Positions 20,688 to 29,432 of a stretch of DNA of 64,000 nt are shown one piece after another (position 1 is the stretch's first letter; the number at the start of each line of letters is the position of its first letter). The stretch is from Mycobacterium sp. 141 (lineage in GTDB: Bacteria; Actinomycetota; Actinomycetes; Mycobacteriales; Mycobacteriaceae). A model generated the notes under the pieces. It ran no database searches, was not told the DNA's origin, and saw only the letters and a program-made list of their open reading frames with translations. The stretch is taken from positions 310,001 to 374,000 of the forward strand of contig NZ_KB908256.1 in the NCBI RefSeq assembly GCF_000382405.1, written 5' to 3'. Both the position numbers and the translations under genes were made by a program.

Positions 20688-21359
20688 TCAGTGGCGATCT
20701 GGCACCGGCCGGTACCGACGTTCCGGCCGGCCGGTGCCATACTGCAGTCGCAGTTCCAGCGTCCCGACGCTCAGATAGTGCTCCAGGTAGCGTCGGGCGC
20801 TGACTCGCGAAATTCCCACCAGCTCCGCGCATTCAGCGGCCGAGACCTCGCCTGCGGTGCGCACGGCCCTCAGGACCAGGCCGCCGGTCTCGGCGCCCAA
20901 TCCTTTCGGCAGAGCGACCCTGGTGGCCGCGGTGCCGCCGAACAGCGCATCGATCATGGACTGGTCCGCGCCGCCGTCGGCTGCGAGCACGTCGGCGCGC
21001 GCCGCGTATGCCAGCAGCTTGGCCCGCAGCTGATCGAACTCGAATGGCTTGACCAGGTAGTCGGCGGCACCGCCATCCAGTGCGCCGCGCACGGTGTCGA
21101 TCTCGCGGGCGGCGGTGATCATGATGACCCCGACGTGGTTACCCTCCGACCGCAATCGATGCAGTACGTCAAGGCCGGTCATGTCGGGCAGGTACACATC
21201 GAGCAGGATCAGGTCGGGTGCCAGATCGGTCACCGCGGACAGGGTCTCCGTCCCGCTCCGGGCCACACCGACGGTGCGGAACCCGTGAACACGTTCGACG
21301 AACCGACGATGGATCTCGGCAACCATGAAGTCGTCGTCGACCACCAGTACGTCATGCAT
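20688..21359 (-). CDS. CitB/DcuR-type response regulator
   Basis: This 223-residue response regulator pairs with the adjacent sensor kinase. The receiver domain has the acidic pocket VVDDDF, the phosphoacceptor in LILLDVYLPDMTG and the Lys in YLVKPFEF. The C-terminal helix-turn-helix (EVSAAECAELVGISRVSARRYLEHY) is of the CitB type. ATG 21359 overlaps the end of the kinase gene. Together with the kinase and the divergent tctCBA transporter this resembles citrate/dicarboxylate-sensing systems such as corynebacterial CitAB, so it probably activates tctCBA. Confidence 0.9.
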   Translation of the reverse strand: MHDVLVVDDDFMVAEIHRRFVERVHGFRTVGVARSGTETLSAVTDLAPDLILLDVYLPDMTGLDVLHRLRSEGNHVGVIMITAAREIDTVRGALDGGAADYLVKPFEFDQLRAKLLAYAARADVLAADGGADQSMIDALFGGTAATRVALPKGLGAETGGLVLRAVRTAGEVSAAECAELVGISRVSARRYLEHYLSVGTLELRLQYGTGRPERRYRPVPDRH

Positions 21360-23028
21360 GGGTGCTCCGCTCGGATCTGTCGCGGGATGTGGCGGGCGTG
21401 GCCCCGGGCAGTCGTACCGTGAATACCGCACCGTCGGCTGGGCGGTCGGTAACCTCGACGGTTCCACCGTGCTGCGCCGTCACCAACCGCACCAGGGCGA
21501 GTCCTATGCCGCGCCCACCCGGTACGTCCGGCTTGGAGGTGACGCCGCGGGAGAAAATGGTCTCCCGAAGATGTTGCGGCACACCGGGACCCGAATCGGT
21601 CACAATCAACAGCAGGCCGTCGGCATCGTCGACATGGACGCACACCTGAGCCGCCGTCGAGCCGACCGAAACGTCTACGGCGTTGTCGACCAGGTTGCCC
21701 AACAGGGTGATGACATCGGTGGCCAGTACCGGGTCGAGTGCCGTCAGGTGACTGCCATTCGACAGGGTGAGGGTGACGCCGCTCTCGGCTGCCAGCGAGG
21801 TCTTCGCGATCAGCAGTGCCGCCACCGCGGGATCGTAAATACGTTGTGTCACAAAGTCGTTGATTTCAGCGCGACGGCGGGTGAGGGTGCCCACCAGATC
21901 GCGCACAGCGTCGAACTCGCCGAGCTGGGTCAGCCCAGAGATAGTGTGCAGCTGATTGGCGAATTCGTGGGTCTGAGCGCGCAGGGTGTCGGTGACGCTG
22001 CGATGCGACGACAACTGTGCCTGCAGCGCGGCGAGTTCGGTGCTGTCGCGCATGGTGGTGACGGTACCGATGCGCTGGCCCTGGCTGCTGGCCGCACGCC
22101 GGTTGAGCGCGAGCACGTGGGTCCGGGTGGTGATGATCACGTCGTCCTCGCGGCCTGCCCCGCCTTCCAACAGGAATCCCGACACGGAGGGTTCCAGGCC
22201 GATGTCGTCGACGCGGCGGCCCACCGCGCTGTCGTTCACGCCCAGCAGCTCCTGAGCGCTGTCGTTGAGCACGGTGATCGTGCCGTCAGTGCCAACCGCG
22301 ACCACACCCTCGCGGATGCTGTGCAGCAACGCTTCCCGATGATCTGCCAGGCCGGCGATCTCGGCGATCTCCAGACCGCGGGTATGCCTCTTGATGCGGC
22401 GGGACAAGAGCCAGGAGGCCACCAGGCCGAGCGCGGCCCCGATGCCGAGATAGAACAGCAGCCGCTCGCCGGCCCCGCTCAGGAGCTGCCACGTCGACGG
22501 ATACCGCTCGCTGACGGAGACGATGGCGAGTGCGTCGCCGTCGGTGGACAGGAGCGGAACCTGGCCCACCAGGCTGTGCGCGCCGGCGATGTCGCTGTCA
22601 CCGAACCACGCTCGGCCTTCGTCGGCGCGGCTGGCACCCAGATCGACCCGCTCGCCGAGGCGCTGGGGATCCGACGATGCCCGTACCGTGCCGGTGGGAT
22701 CGATGATCTCGGCCAGTTCGGCCCCGGACAGCGCCACCGCGCGGTCTACCTCGGGGGCCAGGACGGTGCCGGCGAACGGATCGTTGTAGCGGTCCCGCAC
22801 GATCGATGTGGAGGCGATGTTCTCGGCCACGGCGATCAAGCGCTGCCCCCGCACGTCCCGGAATTCGCGGGTGGACTGTGCGACCGACACGGCTGCCACC
22901 GCGACCAGCACCACCGCGACGACCAGCATCTGAAAAGCCAGGAATTGGCCCGCCAGGCTCCGGCCCCGGAGCAGGCGCATGGCCGCGGACCGTGAACTCA
23001 ATGACCAATACTTCCTTTGCGAACTCAT
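21352..23028 (-). CDS. CitA/DcuS-type sensor histidine kinase
   Basis: This 558-residue membrane kinase has TM1 at about 26-49, a periplasmic-type sensor domain to about 185, TM2 near 186-208 and a cytoplasmic PAS domain (REGVVAVGTDGTITVLNDSAQ). The phosphoacceptor region THEFANQLHTISGL is typical of the citrate/fumarate sensor group, and the ATPase has NLVDNAVD and GGRGIGLAL boxes. TTG 23001 is an alternative start with AAAGGAAG about 9 nt upstream. It is divergent from tctC, so a carboxylate is the likely ligand. Citrate is the leading guess by analogy. Confidence 0.9.
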   Translation of the reverse strand: MSSQRKYWSLSSRSAAMRLLRGRSLAGQFLAFQMLVVAVVLVAVAAVSVAQSTREFRDVRGQRLIAVAENIASTSIVRDRYNDPFAGTVLAPEVDRAVALSGAELAEIIDPTGTVRASSDPQRLGERVDLGASRADEGRAWFGDSDIAGAHSLVGQVPLLSTDGDALAIVSVSERYPSTWQLLSGAGERLLFYLGIGAALGLVASWLLSRRIKRHTRGLEIAEIAGLADHREALLHSIREGVVAVGTDGTITVLNDSAQELLGVNDSAVGRRVDDIGLEPSVSGFLLEGGAGREDDVIITTRTHVLALNRRAASSQGQRIGTVTTMRDSTELAALQAQLSSHRSVTDTLRAQTHEFANQLHTISGLTQLGEFDAVRDLVGTLTRRRAEINDFVTQRIYDPAVAALLIAKTSLAAESGVTLTLSNGSHLTALDPVLATDVITLLGNLVDNAVDVSVGSTAAQVCVHVDDADGLLLIVTDSGPGVPQHLRETIFSRGVTSKPDVPGGRGIGLALVRLVTAQHGGTVEVTDRPADGAVFTVRLPGATPATSRDRSERSTHA

Positions 23029-23090
23029 CAGTGACCTGGATCACGTCACGATTCAGTATTACCGAGCATCCAAATGATTGGGGACAGTTG

Positions 23091-24086
23091 ATGACGTGTC
23101 GAAGAAGACACCCGGGGCCAGTGCTGGCGGTAATCGTGACGCTGGTTGCGGCGCTCGCACTGACCGGCTGTGGGGTGACCCGCAACGACGACACCCGCGG
23201 GCTGCACAGGCTGCGCATGATGGTGCCGAACAGCCCGGGCGGTGGCTATGACCTGACTGCGCGTACCGCGGTGAAGATCATGGAGGACACCGACATCACC
23301 GGACGGGTCGAGGTATTCAACGTGATCGGCGCCGGCGGCACGGTCGCCATGGCCCGGCTGATGAACGAAAAAGGCAACGACGACCTCATGATGACGATGG
23401 GTCTCGGCGTCGTCGGTGCCTCCTACACCAACGGGTCGAAGATAAAGGCTTCGGACGCAACGGCGTTGGCGAAGCTGATCGAGGATCCGGGTGCGGTCTT
23501 CGTGCCCGCCGATTCGCCGTTGAAGACGATCGACGACTTCGTCGCAGCGTGGAAGGCGGATCCGTCGAAGGTCACCATCGGTGGTGGCTCGTCACCGGGC
23601 GGCCCCGATCACCTCTTTCCGATGGAACTGGCCAAGGCCGTCGGTGTCGAGCCGAAATCGGTCAACTTCGTCACCTACGACGGCGGTGGTGATCTGCTGA
23701 CCGCGCTGCTCGGCAAGAAGATCACCGTCGGCACCTCCAGCCCGGGTGAACTCATCGATCAGATCGAGGCCGGCCAACTCCGGGTGCTCGCGGTGTCCAG
23801 CGAGGAGCGGGTCGAGGGCATCGACGCCCCCACCCTGAAAGAGGCAGGAATCGACCTGACCTTCGCGAACTGGCGCGGAGTTCTTGCGCCGCCGGGAATA
23901 TCCGACGATGCCAGACAAGCGATGATCAAGGCGCTGGAGGACCTGCACGGCACGCAGCAGTGGCAGGAGGCACTGGTGAAGAACGGCTGGACCGATGCGT
24001 TCATCACCGGTGCGGAGTTCGAACAGTTCTTGAAAGACCAGGACGAACGCGTTTCGTCGACGCTCACCGAGTTGGGGCTGATATGA
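23091..24086 (+). CDS. tctC: Tripartite tricarboxylate transporter binding protein TctC
   Basis: This extracytoplasmic solute-binding lipoprotein belongs to a TctCBA secondary transporter. The 331-residue protein starts at ATG 23091 with a signal peptide ending in the lipobox LTGC (Cys27). The mature domain has Bug-family features such as MVPNSPGGGYDLTAR and IGAGGTVAMARL. Its stop overlaps the tctB ATG. A tricarboxylate such as citrate is the founding substrate. Bug proteins bind many carboxylates, so the exact ligand is inferred from the neighbouring CitAB-like regulators. Confidence 0.92.
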   Translation: MTCRRRHPGPVLAVIVTLVAALALTGCGVTRNDDTRGLHRLRMMVPNSPGGGYDLTARTAVKIMEDTDITGRVEVFNVIGAGGTVAMARLMNEKGNDDLMMTMGLGVVGASYTNGSKIKASDATALAKLIEDPGAVFVPADSPLKTIDDFVAAWKADPSKVTIGGGSSPGGPDHLFPMELAKAVGVEPKSVNFVTYDGGGDLLTALLGKKITVGTSSPGELIDQIEAGQLRVLAVSSEERVEGIDAPTLKEAGIDLTFANWRGVLAPPGISDDARQAMIKALEDLHGTQQWQEALVKNGWTDAFITGAEFEQFLKDQDERVSSTLTELGLI

Positions 24087-24607
24087 CCGCCGCACCAGAA
24101 CCACGAGAGATTCAAGGCACCAGATCGGTCGACAAGGCCCAGTACATCGTCTGTGTGGTGATGGTCGCGGTCGGCGCCTACCTGATCTACGACGCACTGA
24201 CGCTGACGGCGAGTTTCGCCAAGGTCGACCCCGTCGGCCCGAAGTTCTTCCCCGTGGCCATCGGCGTCATCCTGATCTTGTTGGCGATCATCCTGGCGAT
24301 CGCAATTCCCCGTGGATCGGTCGGTGAGGCTGACGCCGGCGAGGACGTCGACCCGAACTCGCCGGGGGACTGGCGCACCGTCGGCCTGCTCGTGGGCTTG
24401 TTCGTGCTGCTGATCGTGTTGGTCAAGCCACTGGGCTGGGCGATCGCCGGGGCACTGTTCTTCGGTGGTGCGGCCACCATCCTCGGCAACCACCACTACG
24501 TCCGCAACATCGCGATCGGTGCGGTGCTGTCGGTGCTGACTTTCTACGGCTTCTACTCCGGGCTCGGAATTCCGTTGCCTGCAGGCATCTTGGACGGGAT
24601 TCTGTAA
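24083..24607 (+). CDS. tctB: Tripartite tricarboxylate transporter small membrane subunit TctB
   Basis: This 174-residue protein has four hydrophobic segments (about 20-40, 55-75, 98-118, 125-165), as in the small TctB subunit. ATG 24083 overlaps the tctC stop (ATGA), and the tctA ATG follows its stop with no gap. The open frame extends upstream into tctC but has no function there. Sequence conservation in TctB is low, so the call rests on topology and on its position between clear tctC and tctA. Confidence 0.88.
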   Translation: MTAAPEPREIQGTRSVDKAQYIVCVVMVAVGAYLIYDALTLTASFAKVDPVGPKFFPVAIGVILILLAIILAIAIPRGSVGEADAGEDVDPNSPGDWRTVGLLVGLFVLLIVLVKPLGWAIAGALFFGGAATILGNHHYVRNIAIGAVLSVLTFYGFYSGLGIPLPAGILDGIL

Positions 24608-26149
24608 ATGGAGAACTTCGACTGGTTGATGCAGGGGTTCGCCGAGGCGGCGACTCCGATGAATCTGCTGTACGCCTGCATCGGCGTGCTGCTGGGCACT
24701 GCAGTGGGCGTGCTGCCGGGCATCGGACCCGCCATGACGGTGGCGCTGCTTTTGCCCGTGACCTACAACGTCAGCCCCAGCGCGGCGTTCATCATGTTCG
24801 CCGGCATCTTCTACGGCGGCATGTACGGCGGGTCGACCACGTCGATCTTGTTGAACACTCCGGGTGAGTCGTCGTCGGTGATCACCTCGATCGAGGGCAA
24901 CAAGATGGCCAAGGCGGGCCGAGCGGCCCAGGCACTGGCCACCGCGGCGATCGGATCGTTCATCGCGGGTGCGATCGGCACTACGCTGCTGGCCGCATTC
25001 GCGCCGGCGATCTCACGTTTCGCGGTTACCCTCGGTGCGCCCTCCTATCTGGCGATCATGCTGTTCGCGCTCGTGGCCGTCACCGCGGTACTCGGGGCTT
25101 CCAAACTGCGTGGCGCGATCTCGCTGTTCCTCGGTCTGGCGATCGGTGTGGTCGGTATCGACTTCCTGACCGGCCAACCACGCGCGACGTTCGGTATGCC
25201 GCTGCTATCCGACGGTATCGACATCGTCGTCGTCGCGGTGGCGATCTTCGCACTCGGAGAGGCGCTCTGGGTGGCCGCACATCTGCGCCGACGCCCCGCC
25301 GAAGTGATCCCCGTGGGCAGGCCATGGATGAGCAAGCAGGACTGGGGACGGTCGTGGAAGCCGTGGCTGCGCGGCACCGCGTACGGATTCCCCTTCGGCG
25401 CCTTACCTGCCGGCGGCGCCGAGTTGCCTACTTTCCTGTCCTATATCACCGAGAAGAAGCTCTCCAAGCATCCCGAGGAGTTCGGTAAGGGCGCGATCGA
25501 AGGCGTGGCGGGGCCCGAGGCGGCCAACAACGCCTCTGCCGCAGGCACACTGGTGCCGATGCTGTCGCTGGGGTTGCCCACCAACGCCACCGCGGCGGTC
25601 ATGCTGACGGCCTTCGTGTCCTACGGAATCCAGCCCGGCCCAACCCTTTTCGAGAAAGAGCCGCTGCTGATCTGGACGCTCATCGCGAGCTTGTTCATCG
25701 GCAACTTCCTGCTGCTGGTGCTCAACCTGCCGCTGGCGCCGATCTGGGCGAAGCTGCTGCGCACCCCGCGGCCCTACCTGTACGCGGGCATCCTGTTCTT
25801 TGCGACGTTGGGTGCGCTCGCGGTCAACGTGCAACCGATGGATCTCGCGCTGCTACTGATGTTCGGCCTGCTCGGCCTGATGATGCGCCGTTTCGGATTG
25901 CCCGTGCTGCCGTTGATCATCGGCGTGATCCTGGGGCCGCGTATTGAACGGCAGTTGCGCCAAAGCCTGCAGCTCGGTGGCGGCGATTGGAGCAGCTTGT
26001 TCACCGAACCGGTCGCGATCGTCACCTACGTGCTCATGGCTCTCCTGTTGCTGGTGCCGTTGGTGCTCAAGCTGATGCACCGGAGTGAGGAGAGTTTGTT
26101 GGTTGTCGAGGACGACACGGATCAGAAAGAGAAGGCGGCCCACTCATGA
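24608..26149 (+). CDS. tctA: Tripartite tricarboxylate transporter large membrane subunit TctA
   Basis: This is the large permease of the TctCBA system, 513 residues with about 11-12 membrane segments. Conserved TctA motifs are present: [37 protein letters not shown], and the second half [35 protein letters not shown]. The C-terminus is a charged cytoplasmic tail. Its stop overlaps the ATG of a short coupled ORF that leads into the universal stress protein gene. Confidence 0.94.
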   Translation: MENFDWLMQGFAEAATPMNLLYACIGVLLGTAVGVLPGIGPAMTVALLLPVTYNVSPSAAFIMFAGIFYGGMYGGSTTSILLNTPGESSSVITSIEGNKMAKAGRAAQALATAAIGSFIAGAIGTTLLAAFAPAISRFAVTLGAPSYLAIMLFALVAVTAVLGASKLRGAISLFLGLAIGVVGIDFLTGQPRATFGMPLLSDGIDIVVVAVAIFALGEALWVAAHLRRRPAEVIPVGRPWMSKQDWGRSWKPWLRGTAYGFPFGALPAGGAELPTFLSYITEKKLSKHPEEFGKGAIEGVAGPEAANNASAAGTLVPMLSLGLPTNATAAVMLTAFVSYGIQPGPTLFEKEPLLIWTLIASLFIGNFLLLVLNLPLAPIWAKLLRTPRPYLYAGILFFATLGALAVNVQPMDLALLLMFGLLGLMMRRFGLPVLPLIIGVILGPRIERQLRQSLQLGGGDWSSLFTEPVAIVTYVLMALLLLVPLVLKLMHRSEESLLVVEDDTDQKEKAAHS

Positions 26150-26214
26150 CTACCGACGAGCGCTTGCGCGAGGAGAAGACAACGACCGAGCGCTTGCGCG
26201 AGGAGAAAAAATGA
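26146..26214 (+). CDS. 22-residue coupled mini-ORF between tctA and usp
   Basis: ATG 26146 overlaps the tctA stop, and the frame ends at a TGA that overlaps the next mini-ORF start (ATGA at 26211-26214). The product contains the charged heptad ERLREEK twice. No known domain is present. The ORF carries two copies of a 20-bp repeat with GAGGAG, the second ideally spaced (5 nt) before the next ATG. It may be translated mainly to carry ribosomes forward rather than to make a functional peptide. Confidence 0.5.
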   Translation: MTTDERLREEKTTTERLREEKK

Positions 26215-26239
26215 CCGACGAGCGCTTGCGCGAGGAGAA
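26158..26239 (+). repeat. Three copies of a 20-bp SD-containing repeat
   Basis: GAGCGCTTGCGCGAGGAGAA occurs identically at 26158-26177, 26188-26207 and 26220-26239. The first half is a perfect palindrome (GAGCGC/GCGC core) and the second half is a Shine-Dalgarno sequence. Copies two and three each lie 5 nt before an ATG (26211, 26243). Confidence 0.9.
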
Positions 26240-26243
26240 ATAA
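26211..26243 (+). CDS. 10-residue coupled mini-ORF ([10 protein letters not shown])
   Basis: ATG 26211 overlaps the stop of the preceding mini-ORF, and its TAA overlaps the usp ATG as TAATG (26241-26245). The whole product is [10 protein letters not shown]. The internal GAGGAG is the ribosome-binding site for usp. The perfect stop/start overlaps on both sides argue for a translational relay. A function for the peptide itself is not implied. Confidence 0.5.
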   Translation: MTDERLREEK

Positions 26244-26632
26244 TGATCGTCGTCGGTTACAGCGCAGACGAGTTCGGGCAGGCAGCCGTCGAGCATGCCA
26301 TCGCCGAGGCCCGCCTGCGCGACACCGGATTGCTGGTGATCAACGCGACTTCCGGCGAGTCATACGTCGACACCCGGTTCGCCCGCGCAGGTGAGGTCCA
26401 CACCATGGAGGAACATCTGCGGGCGAGCGGGGTGGCGTTCGAGCTGCACCGCCCTGTAGGCGTCGACACTGTCGCAGAGTTGCTCAAGGCGATGGACCGC
26501 CCCGACGCCGAGTTGCTGGTGATCGGTATCCGGCATCGCAGCCCGGTCGGAAAGCTGCTGCTGGGTAGTGTGTCGCAGCAGCTGCTGCTGGAGTGCGCAA
26601 AGCCCGTGCTGGCGGTCAAACCCCCCGAGTAA
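26243..26632 (+). CDS. Universal stress protein (single UspA domain)
   Basis: This 129-residue UspA-domain protein has the ATP-binding pattern G-x2-G-x9-G-(S/T) readable as GIRHRSPVGKLLLGSVSQ, so it is probably of the nucleotide-binding class. It starts IVVGYSADEFGQAAVEHA, the usual first strand and helix. It is downstream of tctA and coupled to it through two mini-ORFs, so it is likely co-expressed with the transporter. USPs often lie next to TctA-family permeases, where they may bind and regulate the transporter. Confidence 0.9.
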   Translation: MIVVGYSADEFGQAAVEHAIAEARLRDTGLLVINATSGESYVDTRFARAGEVHTMEEHLRASGVAFELHRPVGVDTVAELLKAMDRPDAELLVIGIRHRSPVGKLLLGSVSQQLLLECAKPVLAVKPPE

Positions 26633-26639
26633 CGCCGCC

Positions 26640-26694
26640 GAGCAGACACCTAAGTACGCGACACACCGCATTTCGGGTACCTGCGTGACTGCTC
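26640..26694. terminator. Probable bidirectional terminator hairpin
   Basis: An imperfect inverted repeat with 20-nt arms (26640-26659 and 26675-26694, about 15 of 20 pairs, outer six perfect GAGCAG/CTGCTC) lies between the convergent usp and luxR-type genes. There is no U-tract, as is common for mycobacterial terminators. Confidence 0.45.
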
Positions 26695-26711
26695 GCGAGG
26701 GGAGCTGCGCG

Positions 26712-29312
26712 TTACTGGCCCAGATCGCTCCACACGATCTTGGCCAGTTGGTCGCGGTCGGCGACCCCGAGCTTGATGCAGGCGCGGTAGATGTGGCCTT
26801 CGACGGTGCGCACCGACACGGTGAGCCGCTCGGCGACGTCGCGGTTGGACAGGCCCCCGGCGACCAGTCCGGCGATTTCGCGTTCACGGGCGGTCACCGG
26901 CAATGGTCGTGCTGCCGATCGGATGGCGGGGGTGGCCGCGCCGCCGCACCGGGCGGCCAGATGCAGTGCGTGGGCCGCGGATTCGGTACTGCGGCGGCGC
27001 TCGCCGGCCCGGTCGTGCAGGGGGACGGCCTGAGCCGCGGCATCGGCAGCCGACAGGTTCAGGCCGGCCTGCTCGAAAGCCTCCGACACCGCGTCCAGCT
27101 CGCGCGGATCCGCTGCGGCGACGGCAGCCGCATGCCGGGCGTAGAGCACGGCGAGTGACCCGTCGATGCGGCCGGCCAAGGCCTCCAACCGGCGGGTGAC
27201 GGTCCGGTCGCCGAAGCGTGCGGCATGGTGCAGTGCCTCGGCCTCGACTGCGAATTGCGCGGACGAGTGGGCGGCATCGGCGGCTGCGCGGGCCAGGTCG
27301 ATGGCCGAGCGGTGCCCGCCCTTGGCGGCGGCCACCCACGCCTTGGCGATGGTCCATTGCGGATCATGCAGTGCCATATGGGGGCCTGAGTGCTCCGTCG
27401 CGTCCTCGAGCACGCGTTCGGCCTGTTCCGGGCTGCCCACTGCGGCGTAGGCCCGGGCCAGCAACAGCCGGCCGACCAGCTGCCAGGGCAGTGACGATTC
27501 CGCGTTCAACGCGGCCAGAGCCTGCTCCAGCACGGTGATCGCATCCCGGAACTGGCCGCGGTAGGTGGCTACCAGACCAGTCATCATCTTCGCGATCGCC
27601 CAGCCGACAAACTGTCCGGCAGTGGAGAATTCGGCGTACTCGGCGGCCCGCTGCTCAGCCAGGTCCAGCTCGCCGAGATGGGTCAGCGCCAGCACGTCGC
27701 CGTAGTGGACCATCAACCGGATCATGCCGTCGGTGGATTTGCGCTCGGCCCGGCAGCGCGCGGCGATCGGCTCGAATGCGGTACCGCGACCCGCTACCGG
27801 CATCGCCAGCCCAGCGCCCAGCGCTGCGAAATCGACGGCCTGCTTCGGTGCCGCGGGGTCGGCCAGTACCCGCTCGGCGGCGGCCAGCCCGGTGTCGATC
27901 TTGTTCTCGTGGACGGCCATTGCCGATCCGGCGGCTTCGACCACCAGGCGCAGGCTGGGATGGGTGACCCGGGAACGTAGCAGCTCCAGCAGCCGGTCCG
28001 CCCGGGCGACGTCCCCCATGGACCAGAACAGGATCGACAGCCGCGGGATACCCCACTGCACGAGTTGCAGCTCGTCCATGTCGTCTGGGGAGAACCGGGC
28101 GAGCACGTTGTCGGCCTGCGCGGGATGGCCCTGCCACAGCAGCGCCCTGGACAACAATTCGGCGGCGGGCAGACCACCGCCACGGTCGAACGCGGCGCGG
28201 GCCAGCCGCTCGCCGAGGGGAAGGTTGGACAGGAAAACCGCATCCTTGGCCGCCGTGATCAACAGGTCGGCGGCCGCGGGCTGATCGCTGTCGACGCACA
28301 GCTGGGCCAGCCGGATTCTGCTTGCGGCCGTGTTCAGTTGGCGTTCGGCCAGGATACCGACGATGTGGCCGCGCAGCTTGCGGGCCGAGGCGGTACCGAC
28401 GCGTCTGCGAACCACCTCACCGAACAACGGATGATTGAACCGGGCATTGACCTGGCGGTCGTCCTCGGTGATGCGGATCAGGCCACGCAACTCGGCCGCA
28501 TCCACGGCATCCTCGCCGGCCAGTTCGGTCAGGGCATCGATATCCAGCGGCTCACACAGCGACAACAGTTTCAGTGCGTGCAGCACGTCGGCACCGGCGT
28601 GCGCCAGACGATCGTCGAGCAGTTCGGCAAGCCCGGACGGGATGACGGTGGGGCCGCGGAACTGCCATACACCGTTGACCTCGGTGAGCGTCCCGGCGTC
28701 CACCGCGCCTTCGACCATGTTGCGCAGGAAGAGGGGATTTCCTCCGGAGGATTGCCACATCACGTCGGCGCTGAGACCCTCCAGTGTGCCGCCGAGCACG
28801 GTTTCGATCAGCGCGATGCTCTGTTCCTTGCTGAACGGCTGCAGTTCGAGGCGCTGCAGATACCCGTCTTTCCACAGCGACGTGACTGCGTCGGGAACCG
28901 GCTCACCGGTGCGCACCGTGGCCACCACGCGGCCGGTGCGCTCGACGGCGATCTGATGCAGCAGGGTGGCCGAAAGTTGGTCGAGCAGGTGGGCGTCGTC
29001 GATTCCGACGATGGTGTCACCTTCGGCGGCAATGGATTCCCGCGCGGACCCCAGCAGTGCTATCGGGTCGCGGGAGGCCGACGGACGCACCCAGGATGCG
29101 AAGGCGCCCAGCGGAATGCTGCGCGATGACTCTGTGCACGCCGTCCAGTGCACCTTCTTTTCCATCGAATACGTGACGGCCCGGGCCAGGGTGGTCTTGC
29201 CGACACCGGCCGCACCGACGAGCACGACGCCGCAACTATCCGAACTGCTCAGTGCGGAGCGGATGGCCGCGTCTTCCGCGGGTCGGTCCAGCATCTGCCA
29301 ATACCCGGGCAT
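26712..29312 (-). CDS. Large ATP-binding LuxR-family transcriptional regulator
   Basis: This 866-residue regulator of the LAL/AAA-LuxR type has Walker A VGAAGVGKTTLARAV near residues 32-46 and Walker B IVGIDDAHLLD. A long TPR-like helical middle follows, and the C-terminal LuxR helix-turn-helix reads TAREREIAGLVAGGLSNRDVAERL...TVEGHI. Such proteins use ATP-dependent oligomerisation and ligand binding to activate promoters. The target is unknown; the oxygenase/catalase-like operon immediately upstream in the same orientation is a candidate. ATG 29312 (MPGYWQMLDRP) is preferred over longer starts because homologues begin just before the ATPase. Confidence 0.87.
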   Translation of the reverse strand: MPGYWQMLDRPAEDAAIRSALSSSDSCGVVLVGAAGVGKTTLARAVTYSMEKKVHWTACTESSRSIPLGAFASWVRPSASRDPIALLGSARESIAAEGDTIVGIDDAHLLDQLSATLLHQIAVERTGRVVATVRTGEPVPDAVTSLWKDGYLQRLELQPFSKEQSIALIETVLGGTLEGLSADVMWQSSGGNPLFLRNMVEGAVDAGTLTEVNGVWQFRGPTVIPSGLAELLDDRLAHAGADVLHALKLLSLCEPLDIDALTELAGEDAVDAAELRGLIRITEDDRQVNARFNHPLFGEVVRRRVGTASARKLRGHIVGILAERQLNTAASRIRLAQLCVDSDQPAAADLLITAAKDAVFLSNLPLGERLARAAFDRGGGLPAAELLSRALLWQGHPAQADNVLARFSPDDMDELQLVQWGIPRLSILFWSMGDVARADRLLELLRSRVTHPSLRLVVEAAGSAMAVHENKIDTGLAAAERVLADPAAPKQAVDFAALGAGLAMPVAGRGTAFEPIAARCRAERKSTDGMIRLMVHYGDVLALTHLGELDLAEQRAAEYAEFSTAGQFVGWAIAKMMTGLVATYRGQFRDAITVLEQALAALNAESSLPWQLVGRLLLARAYAAVGSPEQAERVLEDATEHSGPHMALHDPQWTIAKAWVAAAKGGHRSAIDLARAAADAAHSSAQFAVEAEALHHAARFGDRTVTRRLEALAGRIDGSLAVLYARHAAAVAAADPRELDAVSEAFEQAGLNLSAADAAAQAVPLHDRAGERRRSTESAAHALHLAARCGGAATPAIRSAARPLPVTAREREIAGLVAGGLSNRDVAERLTVSVRTVEGHIYRACIKLGVADRDQLAKIVWSDLGQ

Positions 29313-29432
29313 GGATCCATAGTCTAGGTGCCGGTGGCTGATGCCGCGGCCGCTGGCGGTGTCAGCGACGTGACACTTCGGCTGTTGGTGCTGGATTGCA
29401 GGCATGGGGCAAAGGTTTCAGGGTTTGCGGTC

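Noticed and set aside
21325..22995. Plus-strand open frame of over 500 codons opposite the sensor kinase
   Set aside because: It has no recognisable domain, and the minus-strand frame encodes a clear histidine kinase with all motifs.
28065..29129. Long plus-strand frame opposite the LuxR-type ATPase gene
   Set aside because: Antisense to a well-supported gene and without any domain.
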